From Mastigocoleus testarum BC008 (GTDB lineage Bacteria; Cyanobacteriota; Cyanobacteriia; Cyanobacteriales; Nostocaceae), in NCBI RefSeq assembly GCF_001456025.1, contig NZ_LMTZ01000083.1, positions 16,577-80,576 on the forward strand: 64,000 nucleotides of DNA, read 5' to 3'. The notes under the pieces were generated by a model, which was not told where the DNA came from, did no database searches, and saw only the letters and a program-made list of their open reading frames with translations. The position numbers and the translations under genes are program-made. How positions within the stretch are numbered: position 1 is the stretch's first letter; every line of letters starts with the position of its first letter. Shown one piece after another: positions 27,230 through 37,607 of the stretch.

Positions 27230-30200
27230 TTATTTAATAATGTCATCGCATAAGTGTCTATCTTTCTGTTCCAATTCTGCATTAGTTTTCAAATAATCTT
27301 CGATCCAATTGCAGACGTGCTGTAATACAGGTTCAATTTGAAGAAATTTGTCTAAATCCCATAAAATTACTTTATTATCGTTACCTGCAGAAGCAAGTCT
27401 TTTTCCATCTGGGCTAAAAGAAATTCCATTAATTCCATCATTATGTCCTTTAAGAGTTCTTACCAAAGAACCATCTAATTTCCACAGTTTAATAGTGGCA
27501 TCTCCACTTGCAGAAGCAATCATATCTTTTGTGGGATGAAAAGCAACTGCTCTAACTCGACCCGTATGACCCCTAAAAGTTTTGATTACTTTCCCATGAA
27601 GATTCCATAGCTTGAGGGTTTTGTCCTCACTTGCAGATACAATTAATTTACCATCAGGACTAAAGGCAACATCATCTATACCCCTGGTATGACCTTCAAG
27701 GGTACGGAGTAATTGACCGTCAATGCTCCAAATTTTGACAGTATGATCGCCACTTGCTGAAGCTAGTAATTTGCCATCAGGACTAAAAGTTACTTCTTCT
27801 ACCCTAGCCCTATGTGCTAACAAAGTTTTTAGCAAAGTACCATCAGGTTTCCAAAGTTTTATAGTCTGATCGTCGGAAGCGCTAGCAATAATTTCCCCAT
27901 CGGGGCTAAAAGCTACACCTTCAACTTCATTCCTATGATCTTTTAGGCTTAATAAGAAGTAATATCTATTATCTTCACGATCAAATTTCCATAGCCCAAC
28001 AGTATTGTCTTCAGATGCAGAAGCAATTAATTTGCCATCAGGGCTAAAAGCAACATCCTCAACTTTATCACTGTGGCCTCCAAGTTTATTTTTATCTTCT
28101 TCTAAAACCATAATCAGTTTTCCTTGGGAAGTCCAAAGTTTTATGGTTTTGTCATCAGAAGCTGAGGCAATAATCCGATCTATTCCTTCTGGAGATCTGA
28201 TCTTAACAGGACTGAATTCTACGCTTTCGATTTCATCGTTATGTCCAGCCAATATTGTTAGTAAAGTCTCGTTTGGTCGCCAAATTTCTATTCTACTGTC
28301 TTCAGAAGCTGAAGCAATAGCTTTTCCGTCAGGACTAAAAGCAACAGATCTCACCTCTTCATTATGCACTTCTAGGCTGCGGAGCAAACTTCCATTAAGT
28401 TTCCAGAGTTTAACAGTGTGATCGTCGGATGCTGAAGCAATAGTTTTACCATCCGAACTAAAGGCGAGACCGTCAACTCCTGCTTCATGCTTGTTAAAGG
28501 TATATATCTCTTTGCCATCGGTTTGCCATAGTTTAACAGTATTATCATCGGAAGATGAGGCAATAATATTACCATTGGGGCTGAAAACAACTCTATTAAC
28601 ACCAGAGTTATGACCTTTAAGGGTTTTTAATAAAGTACCGTCAATTTTCCAGACTTTGATCGTACCATCTCCACTAGCCGAAGCAATAAGCTGACAATTA
28701 GGACTAAAATTTACTCCCCTAACTTGATCGGTATGTCCTTCTAAAGTTCTCAATAAAGTACCATCAGTTTCCCAGATCTTCGCAGTATTGTCATCTGAAC
28801 CTGAAACAATGAGTTCACATTTTTTACCAAAAGCAACACTGTTAACTCCAGCGTTATGACCTTTGAAAGTGTTCAGTAAAGTCCCATTTGTCTGCCAAAG
28901 TTTGACCGTTCCGTCCTGACTTGCAGAAACAATGTATTTCCCGTTGGGACTAAAAGCAATTCCTCTAACCCAATCACCATGACCTTCAAAGGTTTTAATT
29001 AGGGTACCATCCATTTGCCAGAGCTTGATGGTTTGATCTCGACTCGCCGATGCAAGGAATTTACCATCAGGACTAAAAGCAACGTCATAAACTGCACCTG
29101 TATGTCCAGACAAGATATTTTTCTCTTTTACCTGGTATGCTGCCTGTAAAAGTACTTCTTCTACCTGATTCTGAAGTTTTTTATCTTTCCAATATAAACC
29201 TTTCAATTTTTGCCTTGCTCTTAAGGCTTCGATCGCAGCATCTAAACTTCGATTCAAAGCAAAGGATTCCTCTGAAGAAGCAATTATTGCTTTAATTTCG
29301 TTAACTAGTGCTCTATGGAACTGAAAGAAAGCTACCATTCCCAACGTAGCAGAGACAGCTAATGCAGTGCTTACTGAAGTTAATAAAATTCTCTGTAATT
29401 TAGAAACTTCTCGCTGCTTTGCCAATCGCGCCTCAGCTTCTTGAGTGCGAGCCATTTCAATTTTTTGAACTTCCCGATTGTTTACTACATGGCTAGCAGC
29501 TAAATACTGATAATCTAAATAATTCAAACTATGTTCGTTTGACCAAGCTTGGGCTTCTTCTAGAGATAAACCTCGTAATAATTGTGACTCATCTTTGCGT
29601 TCGGAATTTAACCAAGCTTTCAATGATTCGGAATAAGGTCTGAGTTTTGCTAATTGTTTTTCTACCCAGTTTCTATCAAATACTTCTTCGTAGATGCGGT
29701 TATAAATTTTTATTCGCCCGTTGTGTCTTTTAACTAATCCACTAAGTAATAATTCGACTTGTTCGTCAATTGCTTCATTTGCTGATATCGAATCTAGGTC
29801 TATGATTTGCTGATAAAGTCCTAATAGGCGTCCAGTTTTTTTAGTATTGACTTGGAAGCGATCGCTAATAGTACGTAAATGAGGTGGCTCATCTTTAGAT
29901 GCCCACTGATCGGTAATATAATTTTTAACCAGTTCAGAAATTGAAATGATATTGGGAGTACCTATTTTTTGGGCATAGTACTTAACAGTTAGGCGGCATA
30001 GTTTCTGAGTTAGAAATGGCTGTCCGCCAGTCCAAGCTAATATGTTTTTGAGCACTTCTTGAGGATTTTTTACTTTCCCCACCAAACCCCTAATTAATGG
30101 TTGGGCTTCTTCAAAAGTAAATCCACCTAGTTCAATCGCCCGACCAATATTGAAAGGAGCTCTACTTTTGTTGGCAATTAAATCTGAAGGTGTTGCAACT

Positions 30201-30739
30201 CCCAACAAGGTGAAAGTGATAATTTTATTTTGAACACAAGCACGGATCAGTGCAAAAAAATCGTCGGTGTTGAAAGGTAGGCTTAAAGTACTATCAATCT
30301 CATCGATAAAAATTACTATTGGTTGTGGAATTAGAGTAGGTAGAACATCTTCCAAAAACTCACCCAAAGAACTGACTGGCGAAATATATTGACGTTTTTC
30401 CAACCATTTACGCAAATTGAACTTTTGACTCAGTCCTAAGCTACGAACTAAAGATAGGGTTATATCGGCATACCATTGTTTCTCGGTTGTATTATGACTA
30501 CCAAGACCAGACAAATCAACAACACCACAAGCAACACCATCATTCATTAACCTCTGGGTTACTCGCACTTGCAAACTGGATTTACCTATTTGACGACAAT
30601 TGAGTACATAGCAAAACTCTTTAGCTTTTAAAGCTTGGTAAAGTTCTTTATCAGCTTTTCGTATTACATAGCTCGGAGCATCAATTGGTAAACGCCCACC
30701 TACTTGATATTGGTAATTTGTTAACTTTTCGGTCGCCAT
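27230..30739 (-). CDS. STAND-type AAA NTPase with 14 WD40 repeats
   Basis: The protein has 1169 residues. An AAA-like (AAA_35) NTPase occupies about 15-360, with P-loop [10 protein letters not shown] (47-56) and Walker [10 protein letters not shown] (141-149). A membrane segment is likely at 451-473 ([20 protein letters not shown]). Fourteen WD40 repeats run from 543 to about 1140, each with GH, FSPDGK and KLW signatures, enough for two seven-bladed propellers. The design matches STAND signal NTPases, in which a repeat domain senses a ligand and the NTPase oligomerises. The effector is not obvious, since the N terminus begins directly with the NTPase. Its 3' end exists as a second, decayed copy at 25879-25975. 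Confidence 0.9.
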   Translation of the reverse strand: MATEKLTNYQYQVGGRLPIDAPSYVIRKADKELYQALKAKEFCYVLNCRQIGKSSLQVRVTQRLMNDGVACGVVDLSGLGSHNTTEKQWYADITLSLVRSLGLSQKFNLRKWLEKRQYISPVSSLGEFLEDVLPTLIPQPIVIFIDEIDSTLSLPFNTDDFFALIRACVQNKIITFTLLGVATPSDLIANKSRAPFNIGRAIELGGFTFEEAQPLIRGLVGKVKNPQEVLKNILAWTGGQPFLTQKLCRLTVKYYAQKIGTPNIISISELVKNYITDQWASKDEPPHLRTISDRFQVNTKKTGRLLGLYQQIIDLDSISANEAIDEQVELLLSGLVKRHNGRIKIYNRIYEEVFDRNWVEKQLAKLRPYSESLKAWLNSERKDESQLLRGLSLEEAQAWSNEHSLNYLDYQYLAASHVVNNREVQKIEMARTQEAEARLAKQREVSKLQRILLTSVSTALAVSATLGMVAFFQFHRALVNEIKAIIASSEESFALNRSLDAAIEALRARQKLKGLYWKDKKLQNQVEEVLLQAAYQVKEKNILSGHTGAVYDVAFSPDGKFLASASRDQTIKLWQMDGTLIKTFEGHGDWVRGIAFSPNGKYIVSASQDGTVKLWQTNGTLLNTFKGHNAGVNSVAFGKKCELIVSGSDDNTAKIWETDGTLLRTLEGHTDQVRGVNFSPNCQLIASASGDGTIKVWKIDGTLLKTLKGHNSGVNRVVFSPNGNIIASSSDDNTVKLWQTDGKEIYTFNKHEAGVDGLAFSSDGKTIASASDDHTVKLWKLNGSLLRSLEVHNEEVRSVAFSPDGKAIASASEDSRIEIWRPNETLLTILAGHNDEIESVEFSPVKIRSPEGIDRIIASASDDKTIKLWTSQGKLIMVLEEDKNKLGGHSDKVEDVAFSPDGKLIASASEDNTVGLWKFDREDNRYYFLLSLKDHRNEVEGVAFSPDGEIIASASDDQTIKLWKPDGTLLKTLLAHRARVEEVTFSPDGKLLASASGDHTVKIWSIDGQLLRTLEGHTRGIDDVAFSPDGKLIVSASEDKTLKLWNLHGKVIKTFRGHTGRVRAVAFHPTKDMIASASGDATIKLWKLDGSLVRTLKGHNDGINGISFSPDGKRLASAGNDNKVILWDLDKFLQIEPVLQHVCNWIEDYLKTNAELEQKDRHLCDDIIK

Positions 30740-30931
30740 TAGTTCAAGGTGAGTTCAATTAAATAGCACTACAAAGTCGAGCCAAAATAGACCGCGACTT
30801 GGTATCAGCAAAAAATTTAAATAAACCCCCTTATAAGGGAAGATTATCATTATTTGGTTTGTCCAGTAATCTTTTTGTGAAGCGTTGTGCTTATGAGTCG
30901 CAAATTAAATTTCAATGGTTTAGCTCGATTT

Positions 30932-32248
30932 CTAAGTTCTAATATGCTGACGGAAATACTGCCGATACAGTTCGCACCTAGATATTACAGCATTACCTAG
31001 AAGAGATACTAAGCCTATACTATTTAATTTGAAAGCTAGCATTTGTTCCAATTCTACAGGTCCCGTACATTTTAGAACCTGTTCGTAGGCTGAAATTAAT
31101 TCCATATCCTCTTGGAGGTATCCTAAAAGTTGACGTAGATGACTGCGATAAATGCCTGATTCTGTCGCTGCAGATTTTACAAGATAATCCCAGGTTATAT
31201 GTCTTAATGCCAAGTTGTACAAGGTTAGGCGAACTAAAAAAGGGTGACCGCCCAACAATTGCATAAACTGCTTTAGCCTTTGTGGTGATAATTCTAAATT
31301 ATGTAACCGAGCAAGCTTATAGACTTGTTCGGATTTGAATGTCTGTAATTCAATTGCAACTCCTACATTAAAAGGAGATTTATTGGTGTCTAAAGGAATG
31401 TAAACTTCTGTAGAATGGATAATAATTAATCGTAAGTTGCGCCACACCTCACTCCCTTGGGTTCCGTAGGAAGCTTCCTCATACCAAGAACGCAGCATGC
31501 TGAAAAAATCATCAGCAACTTCCAAGTGACGAAATACTTCATCAACTCGATCCAGGGCTAACACAAGAGGTCTTTTTAGGGCTGGTAATAAAAATTCTTG
31601 AAAGTAATGGGTACAGTTGCTTTTACTCCCATAAATTGAACTCCAATGATGCTCGAGTTGATATTGCTCTCCTTCCAAACCCAATTGGTGAGCGATCGCG
31701 CTACAAAACCACTTCAATAAGCGATCCAAATCAGTAAAAACTTTGGCGTCAGCTTTTTGGAAACTTAATGCAACCGTGTAGTACCCAAATTGTCTAGATT
31801 TTTCCAGAATCCTCACCATCAATGAGGTTTTACCCATTTCTAATGGTGCTTTTATTCGCAGCAAAGCCCCCGGTTGTAAAATTGTTTCGTAGCACAGCGA
31901 TTCACCAGGAACGCGTTCTATATAAAATGGGGAGTTTAAAGGTACTATACCTTTAGGAAATTCTAGTTCTCTTTTTTCATGTGTCGGTACTAGTCTATTT
32001 TGAAACTGTTGCCTGAGAACTGAACGAAAGTTATTTTTGGTGATTTTCTCCCCAAAAGCATTAGATAACTTTTGCCATAATTGAGAACCAACACTCCGAA
32101 TGTAATCAGCATCATAACCACAAGTGTTAGCAATTTCTTGGTAAGTATTTCCTTCCCAACATTTACGGAATACTTGTTCCTGAACAACGCTTAAACGGTC
32201 GGGGTGAAAAACTTCGTCTAGAATAGATAACGTATCTTCTATAGTCAT
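30932..32248 (-). CDS. STAND NTPase with vMAP-like N-terminal helix-turn-helix
   Basis: The 438-residue protein begins with an N-terminal domain (1-85: DRLSVVQEQVFRKCWEGNTYQEIANTCGY) like the vWA-MoxR-associated (vMAP) helical/HTH region of cyanobacterial AAA_35 proteins. The AAA_35 NTPase follows, with P-loop APLEMGKTS (134-142) and Walker B LVLALDRVDEV. It has no WD40 tail. It lies 190 bp upstream of the AAA-WD40 gene on the same strand, with both NTPases of one family, so the two may work together. Operon status is uncertain. Confidence 0.82.
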   Translation of the reverse strand: MTIEDTLSILDEVFHPDRLSVVQEQVFRKCWEGNTYQEIANTCGYDADYIRSVGSQLWQKLSNAFGEKITKNNFRSVLRQQFQNRLVPTHEKRELEFPKGIVPLNSPFYIERVPGESLCYETILQPGALLRIKAPLEMGKTSLMVRILEKSRQFGYYTVALSFQKADAKVFTDLDRLLKWFCSAIAHQLGLEGEQYQLEHHWSSIYGSKSNCTHYFQEFLLPALKRPLVLALDRVDEVFRHLEVADDFFSMLRSWYEEASYGTQGSEVWRNLRLIIIHSTEVYIPLDTNKSPFNVGVAIELQTFKSEQVYKLARLHNLELSPQRLKQFMQLLGGHPFLVRLTLYNLALRHITWDYLVKSAATESGIYRSHLRQLLGYLQEDMELISAYEQVLKCTGPVELEQMLAFKLNSIGLVSLLGNAVISRCELYRQYFRQHIRT

Positions 32249-32926
32249 TATAATTTAACGCTATTTTATAAAAAGCGGAAAAATTCGACAGTTACTTTTA
32301 GCTGCAATCAATGAGAAAAGTCGTATTCTGATTTGCAACTATAAAAGTGAAATACTATGTACTTAAGAACCCTTGATTTCTTAATCGAACTGCTATATTT
32401 GAGTCAAGTAAAGGCTTATAAAATCAGTATTTTGACTTGTTATTATACAAATATATACATATTAGACAAAAAGAAATAGCCGAAAGCGACAATTTATGTC
32501 TTACCAAAGGGTAGCTGTTTCTCTGGGAGGTCGAAATTACCATTCATGTGAGTTATTTTTCACTTAGCAAACAACATGTAATACTAGCAAAAAATTACAG
32601 ACATTGAACTAATTTATGTAGTATTAAACCCGAATAAGTAAATACTTCAATAAATGTCAAGCATTTTGCATAAAATAGACAAATTTTAATTGAAGATAGT
32701 TGAGGTATCTTTATATTTCCTCGCTTTCGGGGATAACGAATCAAAGGTATTTAGCTCTTAAATCTTTATTGAAAATAAATAACAATAAAAATTAATAAAT
32801 TCCCTTCAATATCTATTGTTGATATTGAAAGGATCTTATAGCAGATAGCAGGTAAGTAAGGTATAGATAAATAGCTAAAATTTAGGCGTAAAGCTTATTC
32901 CATTCTTAACTCCTGTATTCTGCTCT
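32249..32926. other. 678-bp intergenic region
   Basis: AT-rich, with no gene recognised. CAATATCTATTGTTGATATTG near 32811-32831 is an imperfect palindrome before the end of the photoreceptor gene. Confidence 0.35.
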
Positions 32927-34267
32927 TTATCTGGTCCAAGGAATTTGTCGCATCTTAGTCAAAGCTTTTACTAATGCCTGCTGTTTTTGCATCGTATTCT
33001 GCAAGTTATCAGTTTGCTTATCGAATTCTTGTTGTAGTTGATATTCTTGAACTGCAAAGGCAAATTGTTTACTAATTTCGCGGGCTAAGTCAATTTCTTT
33101 TGCACTCCATTCACAAGATAGAGTCTTAGTGGTATCTCGCCAAGCATTAAGAGATTGGCGAGGGTATAATTGTCTTTGATCTGATTCAAACTCTCCCGCC
33201 CAAAAAGTTTCTCGCTCTAATTTGTTGCGAAAAATACTTAAATATCCCAATAAGTGCTGACGATACTGGAGTGGAATCATTAAGAGACTACAGACTTGAG
33301 AACCTTGAAAAGCAACCTGCAAAAAGCGTAATTCGTGAACTTGATATATATCTGAAATTGCCCAAATATCATAATCACCAGATTTATAATATTCTTGCCA
33401 AACACTATACTGTTCCATCAATTGGTATTTTGCTAGTTTTGGCATTACAGGCTGTTTACCATGGGTATAAAGCTTGAGACTGTCGCTGGAATTTTCCAGA
33501 CAGTCTATAAAGCTGTCAATTTTGTTTCCCTCACTTTTTTTAGCAATACAAAGCCTACCTCCAGAACCACCAAATGCAACAATAGCTTGCGCCAAAGCAG
33601 CTTGTAATTCTACCGTAGATAATGAATGCAATAGAGTAACGACATGCTTGATACTATTTTCTCTAAGATTTCTCTCTGGTACTTGGGAGAGAAGAGTATT
33701 TTGAGCAATTGCTACTGAAATTTGCTCAACAACCATTTGAACCAATTCCAGATCTGCTTCTGAAATCAAACGTGGTTTACTGTGGTGACATGCTAATAAA
33801 CCCCAGAGTTTTCCATCATATAAAATAGGTAAGACAACAGATGATTTGACACCGATGGCTGTCAAATACTCCAAATGACATGGGTCTACTGCACGATAGC
33901 AAATTTCTTCAGAAAGGATCTCTGCCGTTTCCAAATCATATAGTGCGCTTTGAGCAATTTCTTTAGTGTCAACATTCACAATTGACCGCACTCGTACCTT
34001 AAGATATAACTCACGAGTTTCAGCAGGAATTTCATCACCAGGAAAATGTAATCCCAGCATAGATGGTAAACCATCATCATTTACAGATTCAGCAATTACC
34101 TCACCGCTTCCATCCAGGTTAAACTTACAGACTTTTACCCTATCAATTCCCAGGAATAAACGCAGATCTGCAGCAGCAGCGGTCAAAATGACTTTTAATT
34201 CTAACTTTTGACGGATATATTTTGTTATCTGACGTAATACAGTTGTCTCATTGATATTACTATGCAT
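32927..34267 (-). CDS. GAF photoreceptor (phytochrome/CBCR-like) lacking an output domain
   Basis: The 446-residue protein has a first GAF domain (about 15-195) with the bilin-type sequence FPGDEIPAETRELY and a chromophore-type Cys130-His131 in DPCHLEYLTAIGV. A linear tetrapyrrole is therefore probably bound. A second, divergent GAF-like region covers about 215-410. The C terminus stops inside a coiled coil (LQNTMQKQQALVKALTKMRQIPWTR). In related proteins that helix leads into another GAF, a histidine kinase or a GGDEF domain. Just past the stop another frame reads SLDQIKS, close to the usual RESLDL continuation, so a frameshift truncation is likely. Confidence 0.8.
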   Translation of the reverse strand: MHSNINETTVLRQITKYIRQKLELKVILTAAAADLRLFLGIDRVKVCKFNLDGSGEVIAESVNDDGLPSMLGLHFPGDEIPAETRELYLKVRVRSIVNVDTKEIAQSALYDLETAEILSEEICYRAVDPCHLEYLTAIGVKSSVVLPILYDGKLWGLLACHHSKPRLISEADLELVQMVVEQISVAIAQNTLLSQVPERNLRENSIKHVVTLLHSLSTVELQAALAQAIVAFGGSGGRLCIAKKSEGNKIDSFIDCLENSSDSLKLYTHGKQPVMPKLAKYQLMEQYSVWQEYYKSGDYDIWAISDIYQVHELRFLQVAFQGSQVCSLLMIPLQYRQHLLGYLSIFRNKLERETFWAGEFESDQRQLYPRQSLNAWRDTTKTLSCEWSAKEIDLAREISKQFAFAVQEYQLQQEFDKQTDNLQNTMQKQQALVKALTKMRQIPWTR

Positions 34268-34735
34268 TTCCTAAATTCAGTTTAAGTTGATTTAATGTTT
34301 AAATTTGCATTTAAAGAGTATTTTTTTAAATTTTTTAACGTTAGAGTTTTTGGTTCTTAATTCGTAAAATAATCAGAATATTCAACCAAATACTTCATAA
34401 GTTATAACTGGATAACTTATAATTTCAAAACTTAAAACTATTTCCAAGAAATTATTCCATATTGAGCAAGCGATATTAATAGAAGAATATCTAAGTAGTG
34501 ATTATTTGACAAATTTAGGGAGAAATAATTTATAGAAATATAGTTTTTCAGTATATATTATGCTTGATTCTATATTTTTTTCTCCGATAGCACAATCATA
34601 GTTATAAACGCATTAAAATCTACCATGAATCGATTCAATGACAAACAATGACAAAGTTTTTGCCTCTATCCATTACATGCTTGTAAGTATTTAAAATCAT
34701 GTAAATTCAAACAATATAACTTCTAACCACATACA
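34268..34735. other. AT-rich intergenic region
   Basis: No gene, repeat or RNA recognised. It contains the photoreceptor promoter. Confidence 0.3.
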
Positions 34736-35116
34736 TTAAGCATGTGGTAATTTATCTATGTTTAACCATTGCAAAATATTTTCGGGGACTTCTTCGAAAT
34801 GTTCTAGCAAGAAATCCATTAAAGCAAGGTGAAGTAAATCATTTTTTGTTGGGTAGTGCTTATCAGAATTACTTCTAAACCAATTTCTTACAGTAGAATC
34901 AGAGCGATCGCAAATTTGAGCAATATCTTTATAAGTAACACCCCATTTTGTGTAGAACTGCTTTGGTGTCATGCCAAAATCCCAGTTTTTATAAAGTGAA
35001 ATTAGACGCTGTTCTCTCGTGGTGATCTTACGTATCATAGATGTTGCTTTTACTTCAGAATTTTTTTTGTTTCCCAGAGGATATATTCTCATATCTATCT
35101 CGTATTTTTGGAACAC
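34736..35116 (-). CDS. Small helix-turn-helix protein
   Basis: Up to 126 residues. The core (from about residue 28: MIRKITTREQRLISLYKNWD) is followed by a helix-turn-helix-like stretch KQFYTKWGVTYKDIAQICDRSDSTVRNWFR, in which VRNWFR looks like a recognition helix. Specific function is unknown. The longest frame starts with GTG at 35116; ATG 35092 or ATG 35038 (MIRK) are alternatives and no clear ribosome site decides. It is probably a DNA-binding regulator. Confidence 0.6.
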   Translation of the reverse strand: MFQKYEIDMRIYPLGNKKNSEVKATSMIRKITTREQRLISLYKNWDFGMTPKQFYTKWGVTYKDIAQICDRSDSTVRNWFRSNSDKHYPTKNDLLHLALMDFLLEHFEEVPENILQWLNIDKLPHA

Positions 35117-35183
35117 TCAATCAGTAAACTAAATATTTAAAGTTAAATCTGTGATAAAAAGTATGTCTTTGAAGTAAGGAAAT

Positions 35184-35333
35184 ATGGGAAATTGTGAGGA
35201 ATTGATATTACATAATCACACAGCTACTCAGAATTTTGTCGCAACTGGTTTTAAAATAAGACCTCATTTAAATACAAGAATTTTTGATACTTTTAAAGAC
35301 CCCACTATAGAAATTAAATATCAGCTGGTTTGA
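35184..35333 (+). CDS. Possible small protein (49 residues)
   Basis: ATG at 35184 is preceded by AAGGA (35176-35180) at good spacing, and the frame runs 49 codons to TGA at 35331-35333. The protein begins MGNCEELILHNHTATQ and has mixed composition with no membrane helix. There is no known family. It could be a real short gene or a fragment of a decayed one. Confidence 0.3.
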   Translation: MGNCEELILHNHTATQNFVATGFKIRPHLNTRIFDTFKDPTIEIKYQLV

Positions 35334-35609
35334 TTGCCGTGTTCTTCAGCGTGAAATATCCACAATACTTGCAAAATAGAAGATAAATCTTAAGCAATAC
35401 CCACATAATTTATTTAAATTAAAACAAGTTAATCACAAAAATGCCGAAAATTTACGGAGTATTTTAAGTAGCATTATAGGCTATGTTTTGAACAAGATTA
35501 TAAATGATTACATATTTGTGATGTTGTTAGTAGTGATGTCGAGTAATTACTAATCGGTATTAAATTTATCTACTATTCATAACCTATTAGTAACTACTTA
35601 TAAGAAGAA
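35334..35609. other. Intergenic region before the methyltransferase-HIT gene
   Basis: No feature recognised except the start region of the next gene, which has AAGAAGAAATG with only a weak ribosome site. Confidence 0.3.
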
Positions 35610-36476
35610 ATGAAAAACCGAAATAATGAATTCAGTCACCTTACAGCAATAGAAAGGACTAAATTATCATTTCCTGCAAACTTTTTATTAAGAAAACAAC
35701 TACTAAAAGGTAGAATTTTGGACTTTGGCTGTGGCTTTGGAAATGATGTAAAGCTCTTAAAAGCAAAAGGATTGGATATAATTGGGTACGATCCATACTA
35801 TTTTTCTCAATACCCCTATGGTAAATTTGACACAATAATTTGTTGTTATGTTTTGAATGTTTTATTCCCTGAAGAACAAGCGAATGTTTTAATGGAAGTA
35901 TCACATTTATTAAAACCTGGAGGTAAAGCTTACTACGCGGTGAGGAGAGATATTATCAAAGAAGGTTTTCGAGAACATTATGTCCATAAAAAACCAACCT
36001 ACCAATGTATCGTTAAGCTTCCCTTTAAGACTGTATATTTAAATGATAATTGTGAGTTTTATGAATATACTCACTACAATCAACAAATTAATTCATCAGA
36101 ACGCTGTATATTTTGTAATCCGCATAAAAATCTCAAACTATTGACCGAATCTGCCACAGCTTATGCAATGTATGATGGTTATCCTGCAAGTAAAGGTCAC
36201 GTTTTAGTTATTCCTAAACGACATATAAGTAACTATTTTGACTTAGCCTTTAAAGAGCAAGCTGCTTGTTGGTTGATGGTAAATAAAGTGCAAGCATTGA
36301 TCGCTAAAGAATTTGCACCTGATGGATTTAATGTGGGAATGAATATCAATCGGGATGCGGGACAAAATGTTATGCATGCCGGGATTCATATTATTCCGCG
36401 TTATAAGAGTGATGTTACCGGTGCTAAAGGTGGAATTAGAAGTGTGATTCCAAGACGTAGCATGGCATTAAAATAA
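35610..36476 (+). CDS. SAM methyltransferase - HIT domain fusion
   Basis: The protein has 288 residues. Residues 1-135 form a short class I methyltransferase: ILDFGCGFGNDVKLLKAKG (SAM loop, 36-54), DIIGYDP, and FDTIICCYVLNVL. Residues 160-288 form a HIT domain: CIFCNP (166-171, zinc-type Cys pair), AYAMYDGYPASKGHVLVIPK and GFNVGMNINRDAGQNVMHAG. HIT enzymes use HxHxHxx, with the middle His as nucleophile. Here the site reads HAGIHII (256-262), so the middle His is Gly258. Classical nucleotide hydrolase activity is therefore doubtful. The fusion links a methyl donor reaction with a nucleotide-binding fold; the substrate is unknown. Confidence 0.85.
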   Translation: MKNRNNEFSHLTAIERTKLSFPANFLLRKQLLKGRILDFGCGFGNDVKLLKAKGLDIIGYDPYYFSQYPYGKFDTIICCYVLNVLFPEEQANVLMEVSHLLKPGGKAYYAVRRDIIKEGFREHYVHKKPTYQCIVKLPFKTVYLNDNCEFYEYTHYNQQINSSERCIFCNPHKNLKLLTESATAYAMYDGYPASKGHVLVIPKRHISNYFDLAFKEQAACWLMVNKVQALIAKEFAPDGFNVGMNINRDAGQNVMHAGIHIIPRYKSDVTGAKGGIRSVIPRRSMALK

Positions 36477-36483
36477 GCACTAA

Positions 36484-36521
36484 CATACAAGTACTAACAT
36501 ACATGTAGCAATACTTGTATG
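36484..36521. other. Inverted repeat after the methyltransferase-HIT gene
   Basis: CATACAAGTA (36484-36493) and TACTTGTATG (36512-36521) are perfectly complementary. There is no T-tract, so it is a hairpin or processing site rather than a standard terminator. Confidence 0.4.
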
Positions 36522-36692
36522 ATGCTGCAACAACTTCTGTTGCCATTTTTCAAGTTATTGAAAATAATATTCTCCAATAGAATCAAAAAATTCGAAATTA
36601 GCATTTCCCATAGAGTATTTATACATTACAGATTTTCAGCTGGTGCATTTTACTCCAGCTTGAATAGTAACTAATGTACTTGGAAGTGCCAT

Positions 36693-37370
36693 ATGCTGCT
36701 AACAGCCTTACCACGATTAAACTTGAGATCTTTGATGGTAATAAGGGGATTTATTTCCCTTTGGATGAATCTTAATCAAGTCGAATCTGTATTCGATATT
36801 GTGGAGGGAATGCGATATAACAATGCGACTAAATTAGCCGCAAATTACCTCAAGACAAAACCAGAAGTTGAGGAAATAATCAACGAACGTTATGTCGGAG
36901 CAACACCAAATCTAGATGTTTTGCTGGAATATCCGGAAGAATCTTTAGGTTATATATATGCTTCTCATATGAAGAAATTAGGTTTTACACCGGGTTCCTA
37001 TCGTAAGATAAAAATTGAAGATGACATCAGCTATATTCTTTTTCGCATGAGGCAAACTCATGATATCTGGCATGTAGTAACAGGATTTGATACAAGTCAG
37101 ATGGGAGAATTAGGAATTCAATCATTTAGTCTTGCTCAAACCCGTTTACCTATGCCAGTGATATTATTAGCTGGAGGATTGTTTAGAACTATTTTTCAAA
37201 GTCCAGAATTACTTGGAACTTTGTTAGAACAGCTTACTTCTGGGTATACGATGGGCTCTAAAGTGAAACCATTATTTGCTCAAAAGTGGGAAGCAAATTG
37301 GGAGAAGCCTTTGTCTCAGTGGAGAGAAGAACTAGGTATTAATTTATTACATACTTGCGTTTCTGACTAA
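36693..37370 (+). CDS. Coq4-family protein
   Basis: The 225-residue protein has the Coq4 zinc motif HDIWHVVTGFDTSQMGELG (His123, Asp124, His127 and Glu139, the HDxxHx11E pattern). In eukaryotes Coq4 acts in ubiquinone synthesis, where it was recently tied to oxidative decarboxylation of the ring. Cyanobacteria make plastoquinone instead, and the role of their Coq4-like proteins is not settled. It is of normal length and intact. It lies between the methyltransferase-HIT gene and ureC without overlap. Confidence 0.85.
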   Translation: MLLTALPRLNLRSLMVIRGFISLWMNLNQVESVFDIVEGMRYNNATKLAANYLKTKPEVEEIINERYVGATPNLDVLLEYPEESLGYIYASHMKKLGFTPGSYRKIKIEDDISYILFRMRQTHDIWHVVTGFDTSQMGELGIQSFSLAQTRLPMPVILLAGGLFRTIFQSPELLGTLLEQLTSGYTMGSKVKPLFAQKWEANWEKPLSQWREELGINLLHTCVSD

Positions 37371-37607
37371 ATAACTTGTTAGTGAATAATCCCTATTAGT
37401 ATTAACTAGACTCGGCTTTTATTGAATTTTGAGAAAGTCTTAACAATAAATTAGATAGTGTCAGCAATAAAGATTTAAATTTTATAAACTTAAATCTTGT
37501 AGTCATAAATTTATCAGATGAAATTATAAATTTATACAAATAATTCTCACTATATCCTTGAATATGCTCAAAAATATTCAAAGTGATTTAACCGAGCTTA
37601 TTTTTCT

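Noticed and set aside
27348-28421. Long plus-strand frames opposite the WD40 repeats
   Set aside because: They are antisense images of the repeated WD40 codons and have no start signals.
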